A program made the position numbers and the translations under genes. Shown piece by piece: positions 1 through 8,981 of a stretch of 64,000 nucleotides of DNA (position 1 is its first letter; every line of letters begins with the position of its first letter). The notes beneath the pieces were generated by a model. It saw only the letters and a list, made by a program, of their open reading frames with translations, was not told the DNA's origin and ran no database searches. The stretch spans positions 682,001 through 746,000 of the forward strand of contig NZ_CP156688.1 of the NCBI RefSeq assembly GCF_040616545.1, written 5' to 3'. The stretch is from Akkermansia muciniphila (lineage in GTDB: Bacteria; Verrucomicrobiota; Verrucomicrobiia; Verrucomicrobiales; Akkermansiaceae).

Positions 1-666
1 CTCCAGCTTGGCCACCAGGCGGCTGATGTTAGCGCGCTTCTGGCCGATGGCCACGTAAATGTTGTACAGCGGCCGGTGGTCCGGCAGCCTGCCTTCCTCC
101 GCCATGCGGTTCTGCTCCGCCTGGGCAATCATGGTGTCCATGGCAATGGCGGTTTTCCCGGTGGCGCGGTCCCCGATGATGAGCTCACGCTGGCCGCGGC
201 CGATGGGGATCATGGCGTCAATGGGGAGGATGCCCGTCTGCACGGGAACGGTGACGGGCTGGCGGGAAATAATGCCGGAGGCGATCTTTTCCACGGGGTA
301 GTAGGCTTCCGCCTTGATCGGCCCCTTGCCGTCAATCGGTTCCCCCAGCGTGTTCACCACGCGGCCCAGCAGGGAACGGCCCACAGGCACGGAGAGGAGG
401 CGGCCCGTGCATTTGACCAGGTCCCCTTCCTTCAAGTTGGAATCATCCCCCAGAATCACAGCGCCCACCTCATGTTCTTCCAGGTTCATCGCCAGGCCCA
501 TCACGCCGCCGGGGAATTCAATCATTTCATTGAGCATCACGTCGCTCAGCCCTTCGATCTTGGCGACGCCGTCCCCCACGGAACGAATGACGCCCACGTT
601 TTCCTGACTGACGGTAGCCGTGGCTTTTTTAATTTCTGCTTCGAGTTCTTGAAGTATGTTGCTCAT
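1..666 (-). CDS. atpA: ATP synthase F1 subunit alpha (N-terminal part, runs off the window)
   Basis: Alpha subunit of the F1 headpiece of the membrane ATP synthase. The visible 222 residues start [12 protein letters not shown] and contain the N-terminal beta-barrel region followed by the Walker A motif GDRATGKT. The segment [15 protein letters not shown] also fits alpha rather than beta. The gene follows atpH directly (18 nt gap) and is the last visible gene of the atpB-E-F-H-A operon; the C-terminal half lies beyond base 1. Family identity is clear from the P-loop and the conserved neighbours. Confidence 0.97.
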   Translation of the reverse strand, partial: MSNILQELEAEIKKATATVSQENVGVIRSVGDGVAKIEGLSDVMLNEMIEFPGGVMGLAMNLEEHEVGAVILGDDSNLKEGDLVKCTGRLLSVPVGRSLLGRVVNTLGEPIDGKGPIKAEAYYPVEKIASGIISRQPVTVPVQTGILPIDAMIPIGRGQRELIIGDRATGKTAIAMDTMIAQAEQNRMAEEGRLPDHRPLYNIYVAIGQKRANISRLVAKLE

Positions 667-684
667 GGAAAAAAAGTTCGTTGG

Positions 685-1092
685 TTAATTGGAAAGGGTG
701 CGGGCCAGGTCGGCCAGGCGGTCAATTTTGGAACGCACGGAGCCGTCCTTCACGTCGTCGCCCACCTGGATGCGGACGCCTCCCAGCAGGCCAGGCTCCA
801 CTTCCCAGTTGTAGTAAAGTCCGTCGCCGTATTTGGCCGCCAGTTTCGTCTGAATCCGGGAGCGTTCCTCCTCCGTCAGCGGCACGGCGCTTTGAATGGT
901 GGCCGTACGGCTTTTCACCGCATATTCCACCATGCGGGAGAAGGCTGTCAGCAGGGCCTCGTAATTGCGCGGCTTGCGCTCTGCAATTTTCCGGGCGATC
1001 AGGCGCACGCGGTCCTCCGCCACGGCATTCCCGTCCAGGCAGAGCCGGAACAGCCTGCGGGCGGCATTTTGCGTGTCCTTTCCGATTTTCAT
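685..1092 (-). CDS. atpH: ATP synthase F1 subunit delta
   Basis: Delta subunit (OSCP type), which ties the peripheral stalk to the top of the F1 head. The product has 135 residues, shorter than the usual 175-180. The C-terminal family signature is present (GLLGGVRIQVGDDVKDGSVRSKI), while the N-terminal helical domain is abbreviated. Position between atpF and atpA is the normal place for this subunit and supports the call. No promoter is visible between it and its neighbours, so it should be cotranscribed. Confidence 0.93.
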   Translation of the reverse strand: MKIGKDTQNAARRLFRLCLDGNAVAEDRVRLIARKIAERKPRNYEALLTAFSRMVEYAVKSRTATIQSAVPLTEEERSRIQTKLAAKYGDGLYYNWEVEPGLLGGVRIQVGDDVKDGSVRSKIDRLADLARTLSN

Positions 1093-1100
1093 AAATTATT

Positions 1101-1649
1101 TCAGGAATCCAGGCTGTCGATTGCTTCCCGGTTGATTCTCCGCTGGTCTTCTTCCGTCAGCACTTTCCCGGTGACCTGGGCCGTAGCCAAGGCCACCAGC
1201 TGGCCGAACTGCTCTTTCAGCGCGTCGCGTTCCTTCTGCTGTTCCAGTTCCGCAAGCTCCCGGGCTTTTTTGACAATTTCCTCCGCCTTCCGGGCAGCCT
1301 CCGCTTCCTGTTCCTCCAGCAGGCGGGAGGCGGCTTCCTTGGCGGCTTCTATTTTTTCCTGCCCCTTTTCCCCGGCCTCCACCAGCATTTCATGCGTCTG
1401 CTCCTTTACGGAAGCAAGCTGGCGTTCGCTTTCCTCACGCATTTCCTCCCCTTCTTCAATGCGCTGGCGCCTTTTTTCCAGAACGTTCTGGATAGGCTTG
1501 AACGCCAGGTAGCGCAGGATCACCACCATCAGGATGAAGGCGATCAGGTTGGCAAGAAAGGGCTCCCAGCTTGTCACCCCGAAGGGCGCAAAGGGATTCC
1601 AGGACTGGTCGGCTATGAGATTCAGCATAAAATGAACGGGTTGAAACAT
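1101..1649 (-). CDS. atpF: ATP synthase F0 subunit b
   Basis: Peripheral-stalk b subunit, 182 residues. A single membrane segment near residues 31-47 (FLANLIAFILMVVILRYLAF) is followed by a long charged, alanine- and glutamate-rich coiled coil typical of subunit b. Nine bases separate it from atpH. The first ATG (MFQPVHF) is used here; an in-frame ATG seven codons later (MLNLIAD) is an equally possible start. The coiled coil dimerises and holds the delta subunit. Confidence 0.94.
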   Translation of the reverse strand: MFQPVHFMLNLIADQSWNPFAPFGVTSWEPFLANLIAFILMVVILRYLAFKPIQNVLEKRRQRIEEGEEMREESERQLASVKEQTHEMLVEAGEKGQEKIEAAKEAASRLLEEQEAEAARKAEEIVKKARELAELEQQKERDALKEQFGQLVALATAQVTGKVLTEEDQRRINREAIDSLDS

Positions 1650-1730
1650 GCCGGAAGTTTTCCGGACCGGCAGGAACGGCTGCGCCGCCCCGGAGCGGAA
1701 GGAGTTCCCTCCGGGAACGGAGCGTCCGGA

Positions 1731-1952
1731 TTATTTCACAAAGATGGAGATCAGGGCCACGCCTTCAATCAGGGCGGCCAGCGTAATGGCAATCACCATG
1801 ATGGGGGAGGAGGCGCCGGGGTTGCGCCCGGTGGCTTCCGCGGCTTTCGCGCCGATGAGGCCTATGCCGATGCCGGCGCCGATGGTGACGAGGCCAAAGC
1901 CCACGTTGCCGGACAGTTCGGCCAGGGAGGTCATTGCAGTAGGATCAATCAT
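1731..1952 (-). CDS. atpE: ATP synthase F0 subunit c
   Basis: Rotor-ring proteolipid, 73 residues, two membrane helices joined by a polar loop (EATGRNPGA). The ion-carrying carboxylate is the Glu in helix 2 (ALIEGVAL). The residues after it are Gly-Val rather than Ser-Thr, and helix 1 lacks the Gln of Na+-binding rings, so I infer proton coupling. It lies between atpB (81 nt gap) and atpF (81 nt gap) in the operon. Confidence 0.95.
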   Translation of the reverse strand: MIDPTAMTSLAELSGNVGFGLVTIGAGIGIGLIGAKAAEATGRNPGASSPIMVIAITLAALIEGVALISIFVK

Positions 1953-2033
1953 GTTATTGTATGGTTTTATGTTTTTGTTGAACGTTCCCCCACAGGTTGC
2001 CCATGGTCCGGAACGGAAAGTTGGCGGTGCTGC

Positions 2034-2972
2034 TCATGAAGTCTTTCCGGGCGGCAGGCTGTCCGGTACAGGCGGCTCCTTTTGTTCATTCTTGTCCGCA
2101 TGGCTGTGGGAGTCGCCGTCCCCCACCTGGAGTTTCAGGAAAATGGCCGTCAGGAGCAGGAACACCAGCGCCTGGATGAAGCCCACCAGCAGTTCAATGG
2201 CCAGGAACGGCAGCACGCACAGGGAGCTGAGCACGGGGCCGAACATGTTGGCCATGGTCTCAATGATCGTTTCCCCGGCGTAAATGTTGCCGTAAAGACG
2301 GGCGCCCAGGGCAATCGGGCGGATCGTGATACTCAGGACCTCCACCAGGCCCACAAACAGGAAGATAAGCACCAGCACAAACCCCATGAAACCGGGCAGC
2401 CTGCCCTTGGGCCCGAACAAGTGGATGAAGAAGCCTTTCACCCCCTGCTCCCGGATGCACCAGTAAAGCCACATCAGCGCATAAAAGATTCCCAGGAACA
2501 TCGTCACGTTCATGTCCGCGTTCGCGCCGCGGAAGAGCAGCACCCCGTTGTAGGTAATGGTGCCCACCCCGGGGAGAAGCCCCATGTAGTTGCTGACCAG
2601 GATGATGGTGAAAATGGTTCCGAAGTACCAGAAGTACTTGCGCGTCAGGCGCGGCCCCAGCAGGGACTCCACAAAGTTGTACAGGGTCTCAAAAAAGTAT
2701 TCCACCGCATTTTGCAGCCGGGAGGGCAGGATACGCATGGCGCGGGTGGCGGACCATACCACAATGCCTATCAGGAGCACCGCCAGAAAGAGCATCAGCA
2801 TGGAGTTGGACACCGGCAGTTCAATGCCGCCGGGAAGCGGGATGGAAAACAACTGGGGGGCAGCCTGCTCCAGTCCGTGCCCCGCGCCTTCCTCCGCCGC
2901 ACAGGCGCTGCCGCCCATCATGCCGGGCACCGCCAACGCCGCCAACCACAGGAACTGGAAAAATCTGCTCAT
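2034..2972 (-). CDS. atpB: ATP synthase F0 subunit a
   Basis: Stator subunit a, which forms the ion half-channels beside the c ring. The 312-residue product begins with a cleavable-looking signal sequence ending around ACAAEE, then has about five or six hydrophobic helices. The essential arginine is visible in the penultimate helix region (LGARLYGN, equivalent to E. coli Arg210). A charged, histidine-containing tail (GDGDSHSHADKNEQKE) follows the last helix. It is first in the visible operon; no atpI is seen upstream. Confidence 0.95.
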   Translation of the reverse strand: MSRFFQFLWLAALAVPGMMGGSACAAEEGAGHGLEQAAPQLFSIPLPGGIELPVSNSMLMLFLAVLLIGIVVWSATRAMRILPSRLQNAVEYFFETLYNFVESLLGPRLTRKYFWYFGTIFTIILVSNYMGLLPGVGTITYNGVLLFRGANADMNVTMFLGIFYALMWLYWCIREQGVKGFFIHLFGPKGRLPGFMGFVLVLIFLFVGLVEVLSITIRPIALGARLYGNIYAGETIIETMANMFGPVLSSLCVLPFLAIELLVGFIQALVFLLLTAIFLKLQVGDGDSHSHADKNEQKEPPVPDSLPPGKTS

Positions 2973-3051
2973 CGTCTGTCTTTCACCATTACTCGCGCCA
3001 ACTCCTGTAAATACGGGAAAAGGGGAAACTTCCCTTTATTTGACGGTGTTA

Positions 3052-3080
3052 ATTGTGTACTCTCCCCGTTCCCTTGGCAA
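3052..3080 (-). promoter_or_regulatory. Candidate promoter of the atp operon
   Basis: On the minus strand TTGCCA (3075-3080) is followed after 17 bases by CACAAT (3052-3057), four or five of six matches at each box, about 80 bases upstream of atpB. The match is modest and was found by eye. Confidence 0.3.
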
Positions 3081-3223
3081 GTCCAAAACTTGGCACGCAT
3101 GCAAATTATGAACATTTGTATACAATCTTAAAGGGCTCCCAGGACACTCCTCGCATTTTCTTCCAGCCACCAGGGAATTTTCAAGCCCGGGTTCCGGAAC
3201 GGCACGAACGCCCAGCCAGCCAA

Positions 3224-3257
3224 CAAAAAGGCTTCCGGGAATTTCTTCCCGGAAGCC
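3224..3257 (-). terminator. Rho-independent terminator after the lipoprotein gene
   Basis: Minus-strand stem GGCTTCCGGGAA / TTCCCGGAAGCC with a four-base loop followed by TTTTTG, 25 bases past the stop codon of the 3282-5480 gene. Confidence 0.9.
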
Positions 3258-3281
3258 CGTCAGTTCAATTTGATGCCTCTG

Positions 3282-5480
3282 TTACTTGGCGGAAATCACG
3301 TGGATGTGGTACACGTCCCTGCCGTCCGCACCCTTGCGGCCGGTGGCGTGCATGCCCGTGACGTCGGAAGTGATCACGTCCAGCGTCTTCACGGCTTTCT
3401 GAATATCCTTGTTGCCTTCCGCGGCAGTCTTCAGGGCGTCCCGGACCGGAACCAGGTTAAGCTGGAATTCCAGCGGAGCCACCTGCCCCGGGGCTTTCAT
3501 GGATTCCTTGATGACTTCCATGCCGAAGGCCTTGGGCATGCTGACGGCCCAGCGGGTGTCGGTCACGGCCACCACCGGATTCAGGTCGGCGCCCAGCGGG
3601 CACTCGTAATCATACGTGGTGACATCCCCTTCCACGGAGGATTTGGGAGCGGGGAGTTCCGTCATCTTGCCCTGGCTGGCCAGGGTAACGATGGTCTTGG
3701 CGGCATCAGACACTTTCTGCCAGGCCTCACCCAGAGCGGCGCGGTTCTTCACTTCATATACCAGGGAGAAGCGCGGAGCCGGAACATTCTTAAGCATGGG
3801 GCTGGGAGCGCCCTTCATGTCCACAATGTAAGCGCCGGAGTCCGTGATGCCGGAAAGAGCGGTCTTGTACGCCTTCCAGAGTTCTTCAATGGTGGGCCGG
3901 GCCATCTGGAGCATGGGGGCAACCATGCGGATCTGGTCGCTTACGTCATGCTTCGGGTTGGAAATGTACGCATTGCCGTAATCCCAGACGATCTGCGCGA
4001 TGTTCTCATACAGGGTGCAGCCCATGTCAACAATCTGCGGATTGATGCGGAAGGAGGAATACAGCACCGTATCCGCACCGGGACGGACGGAGTTCATGGA
4101 GGAGGGGGCATCCAGCAGGTAGAATTCAAGCGGATACGTGCAGGCTTCCACATGCACCCCCTGGTCCTGCCACGCGTAGTAGGAAACGGGCGTGGCATTC
4201 TGCGCCACCTTTTCATACAGCCCGAGGAGGCTGCCCTTCATGGAATCAAGCGCGGCCATGGAAGGGGCCAGATCGGCAATCTTCCAGTCAGTGCCTACCG
4301 TCTGCATCAGGTCCTTCAACCCGGTAAACATGCCCTTGTAGTAGGCGATGTCCAGGTTAATAAGGCCCTTGGCGCAAGCCTTGTCCGCAAATATCAGGCC
4401 ATAGGCAGGATATTGGAGCTGGGCGTCAGCCATGGAGAAATCCGGACGCGCCAGAACGGAGTCCTGGGGGGAAGCGGCCAGACGGACCTGCTTTTCAGGA
4501 TTGGTGGTCACAAAGCCCACCAGGGTGTCGTCCACAAAGCCAACGGCTACATAAAGCTTGGATTCGTCCAGACGCTGGAGAGCAGCCTTGAGGCGGTTCA
4601 TGTTTTCCGGGGAAACCTTAATATTGTCTTTTGCTTTCTCCAGTTCTTCCTCCAGCTTCGCCCGCAGTTTTTTGCAGTCTACTTCCGCCACCTTGCAGGC
4701 CAGGCCGTTGTAGGTCTTGTCATACAGGGAAACAATGCCGTGCAGCTCCATGTCCTCCGGGAGGTTGGCATCCTTCAGGGTAGCCTTCGCCTGGGCAACG
4801 GCTTCCGGCGTCAATTTGGCGGCTACCATCACGGGAGCCGTCGCAGCCTGGGAGGGGCGCAAGTCGATGGAGTCAACCCACTGCACAAGCATTTCAGCAT
4901 ACCTGTTGACCATAGCCTCCATTTCCGCACTATTGTCTTTCTTGGCTCCATCCGCTGAGGCCTGGTAAAGTTTGTAGGCTGACAGCATCCCCTGCATCTG
5001 GTTCAGGCCCATGCCTGTAAAAGCGGACTGGGCGCTGTCCATCCACGGAGCCCATTCCGGACCGAAACCGATCATCGCGTCAATGACGGGGCTGTTGACG
5101 GAGCACTTGGCCCGGACGGGCTTGGGAGCGTCCTCTCCCGGAATGGCAACGGATTCATCAGCGTTCTGTTCCGCGGAGCAATTCCCCCAGGTTTTGACCA
5201 TGTTCAGATTCTGAACGCTTTTAATGATGCCGGGAATGTCGTAAACACCGGCCACCATGCCCATGTCCCTGGGGAACAGGGCAGCCAGCCCGAGCCGTTC
5301 GGCACGTTTCGCCACCAGATCGGAGGCAACGGGGGCGCAGGGATCAAGCGCGGCGGCGGGGGTTAAGCCGGCGGCGTCCTGTCCGGCCTTGGCGGAAGAG
5401 GATTTATTGTCGTCAGAGCAGGCGGCAAGAGCGCAAGTCAGCGCAAAACAGGGTATGGAGTAGAAATAATGCTTTTTCAT
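3282..5480 (-). CDS. Large predicted lipoprotein of unknown function
   Basis: The product starting at MKKHYFYSIPC has 732 residues and a classical lipoprotein signal: a basic start, hydrophobic stretch and lipobox LAAC (Cys21), so it should be lipid-anchored in the cell envelope. The longer open frame to 5549 adds 23 residues that would spoil the signal, hence the internal ATG. The mature part has about ten further cysteines, a lysine/glutamate-rich helical stretch around residues 250-290, and no motif I recognise. It ends VYHIHVISAK just before a strong terminator. PBP2 lies upstream (216 bp gap), so cotranscription is possible but unproven. Confidence 0.85.
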   Translation of the reverse strand: MKKHYFYSIPCFALTCALAACSDDNKSSSAKAGQDAAGLTPAAALDPCAPVASDLVAKRAERLGLAALFPRDMGMVAGVYDIPGIIKSVQNLNMVKTWGNCSAEQNADESVAIPGEDAPKPVRAKCSVNSPVIDAMIGFGPEWAPWMDSAQSAFTGMGLNQMQGMLSAYKLYQASADGAKKDNSAEMEAMVNRYAEMLVQWVDSIDLRPSQAATAPVMVAAKLTPEAVAQAKATLKDANLPEDMELHGIVSLYDKTYNGLACKVAEVDCKKLRAKLEEELEKAKDNIKVSPENMNRLKAALQRLDESKLYVAVGFVDDTLVGFVTTNPEKQVRLAASPQDSVLARPDFSMADAQLQYPAYGLIFADKACAKGLINLDIAYYKGMFTGLKDLMQTVGTDWKIADLAPSMAALDSMKGSLLGLYEKVAQNATPVSYYAWQDQGVHVEACTYPLEFYLLDAPSSMNSVRPGADTVLYSSFRINPQIVDMGCTLYENIAQIVWDYGNAYISNPKHDVSDQIRMVAPMLQMARPTIEELWKAYKTALSGITDSGAYIVDMKGAPSPMLKNVPAPRFSLVYEVKNRAALGEAWQKVSDAAKTIVTLASQGKMTELPAPKSSVEGDVTTYDYECPLGADLNPVVAVTDTRWAVSMPKAFGMEVIKESMKAPGQVAPLEFQLNLVPVRDALKTAAEGNKDIQKAVKTLDVITSDVTGMHATGRKGADGRDVYHIHVISAK

Positions 5481-5696
5481 TATCTTGAAACGTGGGGGGT
5501 CATGATGCCATCCGGCAAAAAGCGCCGTTCCTTGCGGAAGCAGTCTCATCGACGTGCATCATCCGCATATATAGGCAGTTCTCCCCAACCACGCAAGCAT
5601 AATGAAGAACAGCAATGACATGGGACGCCGCGGCATCCCGGGAAACACCGTACGAAAAACGCCCTTCCCGAGCAGGCGCTCCCAGCGGAAGCCGTC

Positions 5697-8162
5697 TTAA
5701 AGCGGCTCCGCCATGGGGATGTCATCCTCCGGCATGGGGGCCCTCGGCGCCGGGGCGGTCACAGGGGAAGAATGGTTGAGACTGCGGGGGATTTGCCGGG
5801 GAAGGCCCGGAATGTAGTCTGAATCACCGCGGCGGGGCCTCAGGGGAGCGGCGGAAGGTTCTTCCGAAAGGGGAGGCGCAGACGGCGCGGCGGAGCGGGA
5901 ACCGCCTACCGGAGTAGCCTTGATTTCCGCATCGGAAGAATCATCCAGGTCTGCGGGTATTTCATGAACCTTGATGGGCTCCATTCCTTCCGGATCATAC
6001 AGGCCGGGAGGCAGGTTGTCCGGCACCACGGCGGGGGATTCCCCGCGTTCCCGGAGAGCCGCAGCGGCCGTTTCAGGGGTTTCCTCCACCGGTTCCGCTA
6101 CAGGAATGTCATCCTTGGGAGGATCAATGATGGCCTTGATGTCCTTCTTTTCCGTCTCAAAAAATTCCTTCACGATGGGAGCCGCGGCAGCGCCGCCGCC
6201 CAGCCGCTCGTGGGCGCGGCCTTCATACAGCACCACATAGGCGAAACGGGGATTGTCACAAGGCATGAATCCGGCAAACCAGGCCAGGCGCTTGTCTTCC
6301 CGTTCCGGCCCCCACTGGGCCGTTCCGGACTTCCCGGCAATGCTGGAATAGGACAGGCGCGCGCGGCCCCCCGTGCCGTTTTCAATCACTTCCCTCATGC
6401 CCTTGCGCACGCTGGCCAGGGCGCGTTCATAAGCTGGCAGGGGGCGCTGGACCTCCTGGGGCTTGGGGGCGTATATGACGTTGGCGTTGCCGTCCTGAAT
6501 CTGCTTGATGAGCTGGAGCCGGGGCAGGTAGCCGTTCGCCACGCCGGACATCATGTGCGCCACCTGGAGCGGCGTGACCAGCAGGGTTCCCTGGCCGATG
6601 GACAGGTTGGCGGCGTCTCCGGACATGAAATCACGCTTGTAGTTGCGGATCATGTATTCACTGGTGGGCACCAGGCCGGGATCATCCGGAATGGGGAGGC
6701 CCGTCCGTTCCCCCAGGCCGAAGGCGCGGGCCGTATCCATCAGGGCTTCCGCCCCCAGCTTCAGGCCCATCTGGTACATGAACGGGTTGTTGGACATCGC
6801 CAGGGCGCGGATGCAGTTGATGTCCCCCAGAGGCGTCTTGCTCCAGTTGTTGAAGACGTGGTTACCGATCGTGATGGCCGCCGGGCAGTAAATCTGCGTA
6901 TTTTCCGTAATTTTGTTGTTCTTCAGCGCGCTGGCCACGGTCATCACCTTGAAGGTGGAGGCGGGGGGGTAGCGCCCCTGGAAGGCACGGGCGCCCAGGG
7001 GCCCGGCGGGGTCGTTGCGCAGGGCGTCGTAATCCTTCTGGGAAATGTTCGGGATGAACATGTTCGGGTCATAGGACGGCGTGGAGGCCATCACCAGCAC
7101 TTCACCCGTCACGCAGTCCAGCACCACCATGGCGCCGCGCCTCTTGCCGCGGGAAAGAATGCGTTCCGCGTCCTGCTGCCATTTCAGGTTCAGGGTAGTG
7201 ACGATCGCGCCGCCGGGCTTGGGCCGTATTTGCAGTTCGTCCAGAATCTTGTTGCCGTCCTCGTCAAACATCAGGCGCCACACGCCAGGCGTTCCTGTAA
7301 GGTCCTTGTTGAATTCCTTTTCCAGCCCCGCACGGCCTTCCACCTGTTCCCAGAGGGGGTCCATGTGGTTGATGGGGCCGGTGGGTAGTTTCCCCTTGGA
7401 CCCCACATAACCGATGATGTGCCCGGCAATCGCCTTTTCCGGGTAGGAACGGATGTAGATAGGCAGCAGTTGGAGGCCGCGCACCCCTTTCACCTTGTCC
7501 TTCATTTTTTCAGCTTCTTCCGCGCGAATGACGTTGGTGAGGGGAAGAGGCAGCCAGCGACGGTGCTCATAGTGCTTCCAGAGCTGGTCATCGGAAAAGG
7601 ACCACGCCTTTCCGGCAATTTTCTTGGCCTGTTCCAGGCAGTTGCGTCCGAACTCCACCACCCGGGAGCGGTCGGGATCTTCAAAGATTTCAAACCGCAG
7701 GGCCAGCTGGTAGGCCACAGTGGTCACGGCCAGTGGCTCTCCATGGCGGTCCAGGATGGGGCCGCGCGGGGCCGGAATCAGCAGGGCCATGGTCCGGGCG
7801 GAAGGCCGGGTGCTGGTATGCGCCTCCCGCGCCGCGTCCAGCCGGCCTCCATTCAGGGAAGGTATCAGGGACAGGGAGTCCAGGCCGTTCTGCTCCTTGT
7901 CCGTCTCCCTGGGCATTTCCGGGGCGTCGGCCACGCCTTCACGTTCACCGGAAGCCGTGCCGGGTTCCCTCTTCTTATCCCCCAGGTCCACCGTTTCCAC
8001 GGCGTCATCCTCTGCGCGCTGTTCCCCGGCGGCCTGGCGCACGGGCGTCCCCCCACGGGAAGACGAATGGCGGGCCGAGGACTGCCCCCAGGCCGTATCC
8101 GCCGTCCACGCGGCCAACCCGGCCAGCAATACCAGGGAACGTATCAGAACCTTCATTTTCAT
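5697..8162 (-). CDS. mrdA: Penicillin-binding protein 2-like transpeptidase
   Basis: Class B PBP that cross-links peptidoglycan, probably during elongation. An N-terminal hydrophobic anchor (residues 5-25) is followed by an unusual 90-residue charged linker. The dimerisation domain then begins at PRGPILDRHGEPLA (132-145). Transpeptidase motifs are all present: STFK with catalytic Ser402, SNN at 457-459 and KSGTAQW at 611. The last 150 residues are proline- and acid-rich low complexity ending PEDDIPMAEPL. At 821 residues it is longer than typical PBP2 (about 630), because of the linker and tail. An L,D-transpeptidase gene lies 60 bp upstream on the same strand, suggesting a cell-wall pair. Assignment to PBP2 rather than FtsI rests on the N-terminal motif and needs a tree. 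Confidence 0.85.
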   Translation of the reverse strand: MKMKVLIRSLVLLAGLAAWTADTAWGQSSARHSSSRGGTPVRQAAGEQRAEDDAVETVDLGDKKREPGTASGEREGVADAPEMPRETDKEQNGLDSLSLIPSLNGGRLDAAREAHTSTRPSARTMALLIPAPRGPILDRHGEPLAVTTVAYQLALRFEIFEDPDRSRVVEFGRNCLEQAKKIAGKAWSFSDDQLWKHYEHRRWLPLPLTNVIRAEEAEKMKDKVKGVRGLQLLPIYIRSYPEKAIAGHIIGYVGSKGKLPTGPINHMDPLWEQVEGRAGLEKEFNKDLTGTPGVWRLMFDEDGNKILDELQIRPKPGGAIVTTLNLKWQQDAERILSRGKRRGAMVVLDCVTGEVLVMASTPSYDPNMFIPNISQKDYDALRNDPAGPLGARAFQGRYPPASTFKVMTVASALKNNKITENTQIYCPAAITIGNHVFNNWSKTPLGDINCIRALAMSNNPFMYQMGLKLGAEALMDTARAFGLGERTGLPIPDDPGLVPTSEYMIRNYKRDFMSGDAANLSIGQGTLLVTPLQVAHMMSGVANGYLPRLQLIKQIQDGNANVIYAPKPQEVQRPLPAYERALASVRKGMREVIENGTGGRARLSYSSIAGKSGTAQWGPEREDKRLAWFAGFMPCDNPRFAYVVLYEGRAHERLGGGAAAAPIVKEFFETEKKDIKAIIDPPKDDIPVAEPVEETPETAAAALRERGESPAVVPDNLPPGLYDPEGMEPIKVHEIPADLDDSSDAEIKATPVGGSRSAAPSAPPLSEEPSAAPLRPRRGDSDYIPGLPRQIPRSLNHSSPVTAPAPRAPMPEDDIPMAEPL

Positions 8163-8221
8163 CAGCTTGCAGGAGTGTGACAGATGCGCCGTAAGGAATC
8201 AACGATTATTCACGCTCGCGC

Positions 8222-8851
8222 TTATTCCTGAATTATTACGGTTGTTCCCATGCCGCATTTGTCAAACAAAATGCGGCATGCCTCCACCGGCACCCGGATG
8301 CACCCGTGGGAGTTGGCGTCCCGGTACACGGTGCCCACATGCAGCCCTATTCCCCCGTGAATGCGCATCCACAGCGGCATCTTGGCGCCAATGAATTTGC
8401 CGCCGGACGGAACGCGGGAAGAAGAAGTGGCGTCCGAATTCACGCACACGCCGCTTGCATCAAACACGCTGCCGTAGGACCGGGAGCGGTAGTCCGCATC
8501 CTTCTGGATGATGGAGAACCTGCCGCGGGGCGTTTCATGGGTGGATTTGCCCGTGCACACGGGAAAATTCATGGCGGGTTCACCGTTCACCCACAGCACG
8601 CCGCGCTGGTCCTTCAGATGAACCACGATTTTGCTGTTTTTCGTCTGCGCCTGCCGGATGCGCCCGTCATGGTACCAGATGTCACGCGTAAAGCGGTACT
8701 GGGGGTCCGCCACAAAGGCGTCATAGGAAGAAACGTACCTGCCATCCTTCATCAGCGGCTTGCCATGCGGGGTCTTCGGCGTGGAGGAACAGGCGGCCAG
8801 CAGCAGGGAGACGCAGAGGAAAAGAAGAAAAGCGAGAGGGGCGCGCGGCAT
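8222..8851 (-). CDS. L,D-transpeptidase (YkuD fold) lipoprotein
   Basis: Predicted periplasmic L,D-transpeptidase acting on peptidoglycan (3-3 cross-links or protein attachment). The start MPRAPLAFLLF gives about 209 residues with lipobox LAAC. The YkuD signature is complete near the C terminus: HGGIGLHVGTV followed by SHGCIRV with the nucleophilic Cys. An upstream TTG would add 12 residues (start 8887) but weakens the signal peptide. It sits directly upstream of the PBP2-like gene and is divergent from the acyltransferase gene at 8982. Confidence 0.9.
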   Translation of the reverse strand: MPRAPLAFLLFLCVSLLLAACSSTPKTPHGKPLMKDGRYVSSYDAFVADPQYRFTRDIWYHDGRIRQAQTKNSKIVVHLKDQRGVLWVNGEPAMNFPVCTGKSTHETPRGRFSIIQKDADYRSRSYGSVFDASGVCVNSDATSSSRVPSGGKFIGAKMPLWMRIHGGIGLHVGTVYRDANSHGCIRVPVEACRILFDKCGMGTTVIIQE

Positions 8852-8981
8852 GCGGCCTGCTTTACCTTCTTCCCCCGTGGAAATCAAGCACGATTCCCCT
8901 CCGTTCCGGCATGTTTTCAGGAATCCTGATAAACCTGGCCTTTTCCTGCCGTACTTCTTGCCGTTCTACTTCCGCACCACC

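Larger units (their letters stand above)
2973..3281. other. Intergenic region between atpB and the lipoprotein gene (309 bp)
   Basis: Holds the candidate atp promoter and the terminator of the upstream minus-strand lipoprotein gene. A short palindrome TTGTATACAA sits near 3117-3126. I see no coding frame that looks real. Confidence 0.5.

Noticed and set aside
76-1512. Long plus-strand open frame opposite the atp genes (and similar long frames opposite the sulfatase, transketolase, purL and RNase G genes)
   Set aside because: These are antisense shadows of GC-rich genes with strong protein evidence on the other strand; they show histidine/glycine/arginine-rich translations with no domains.
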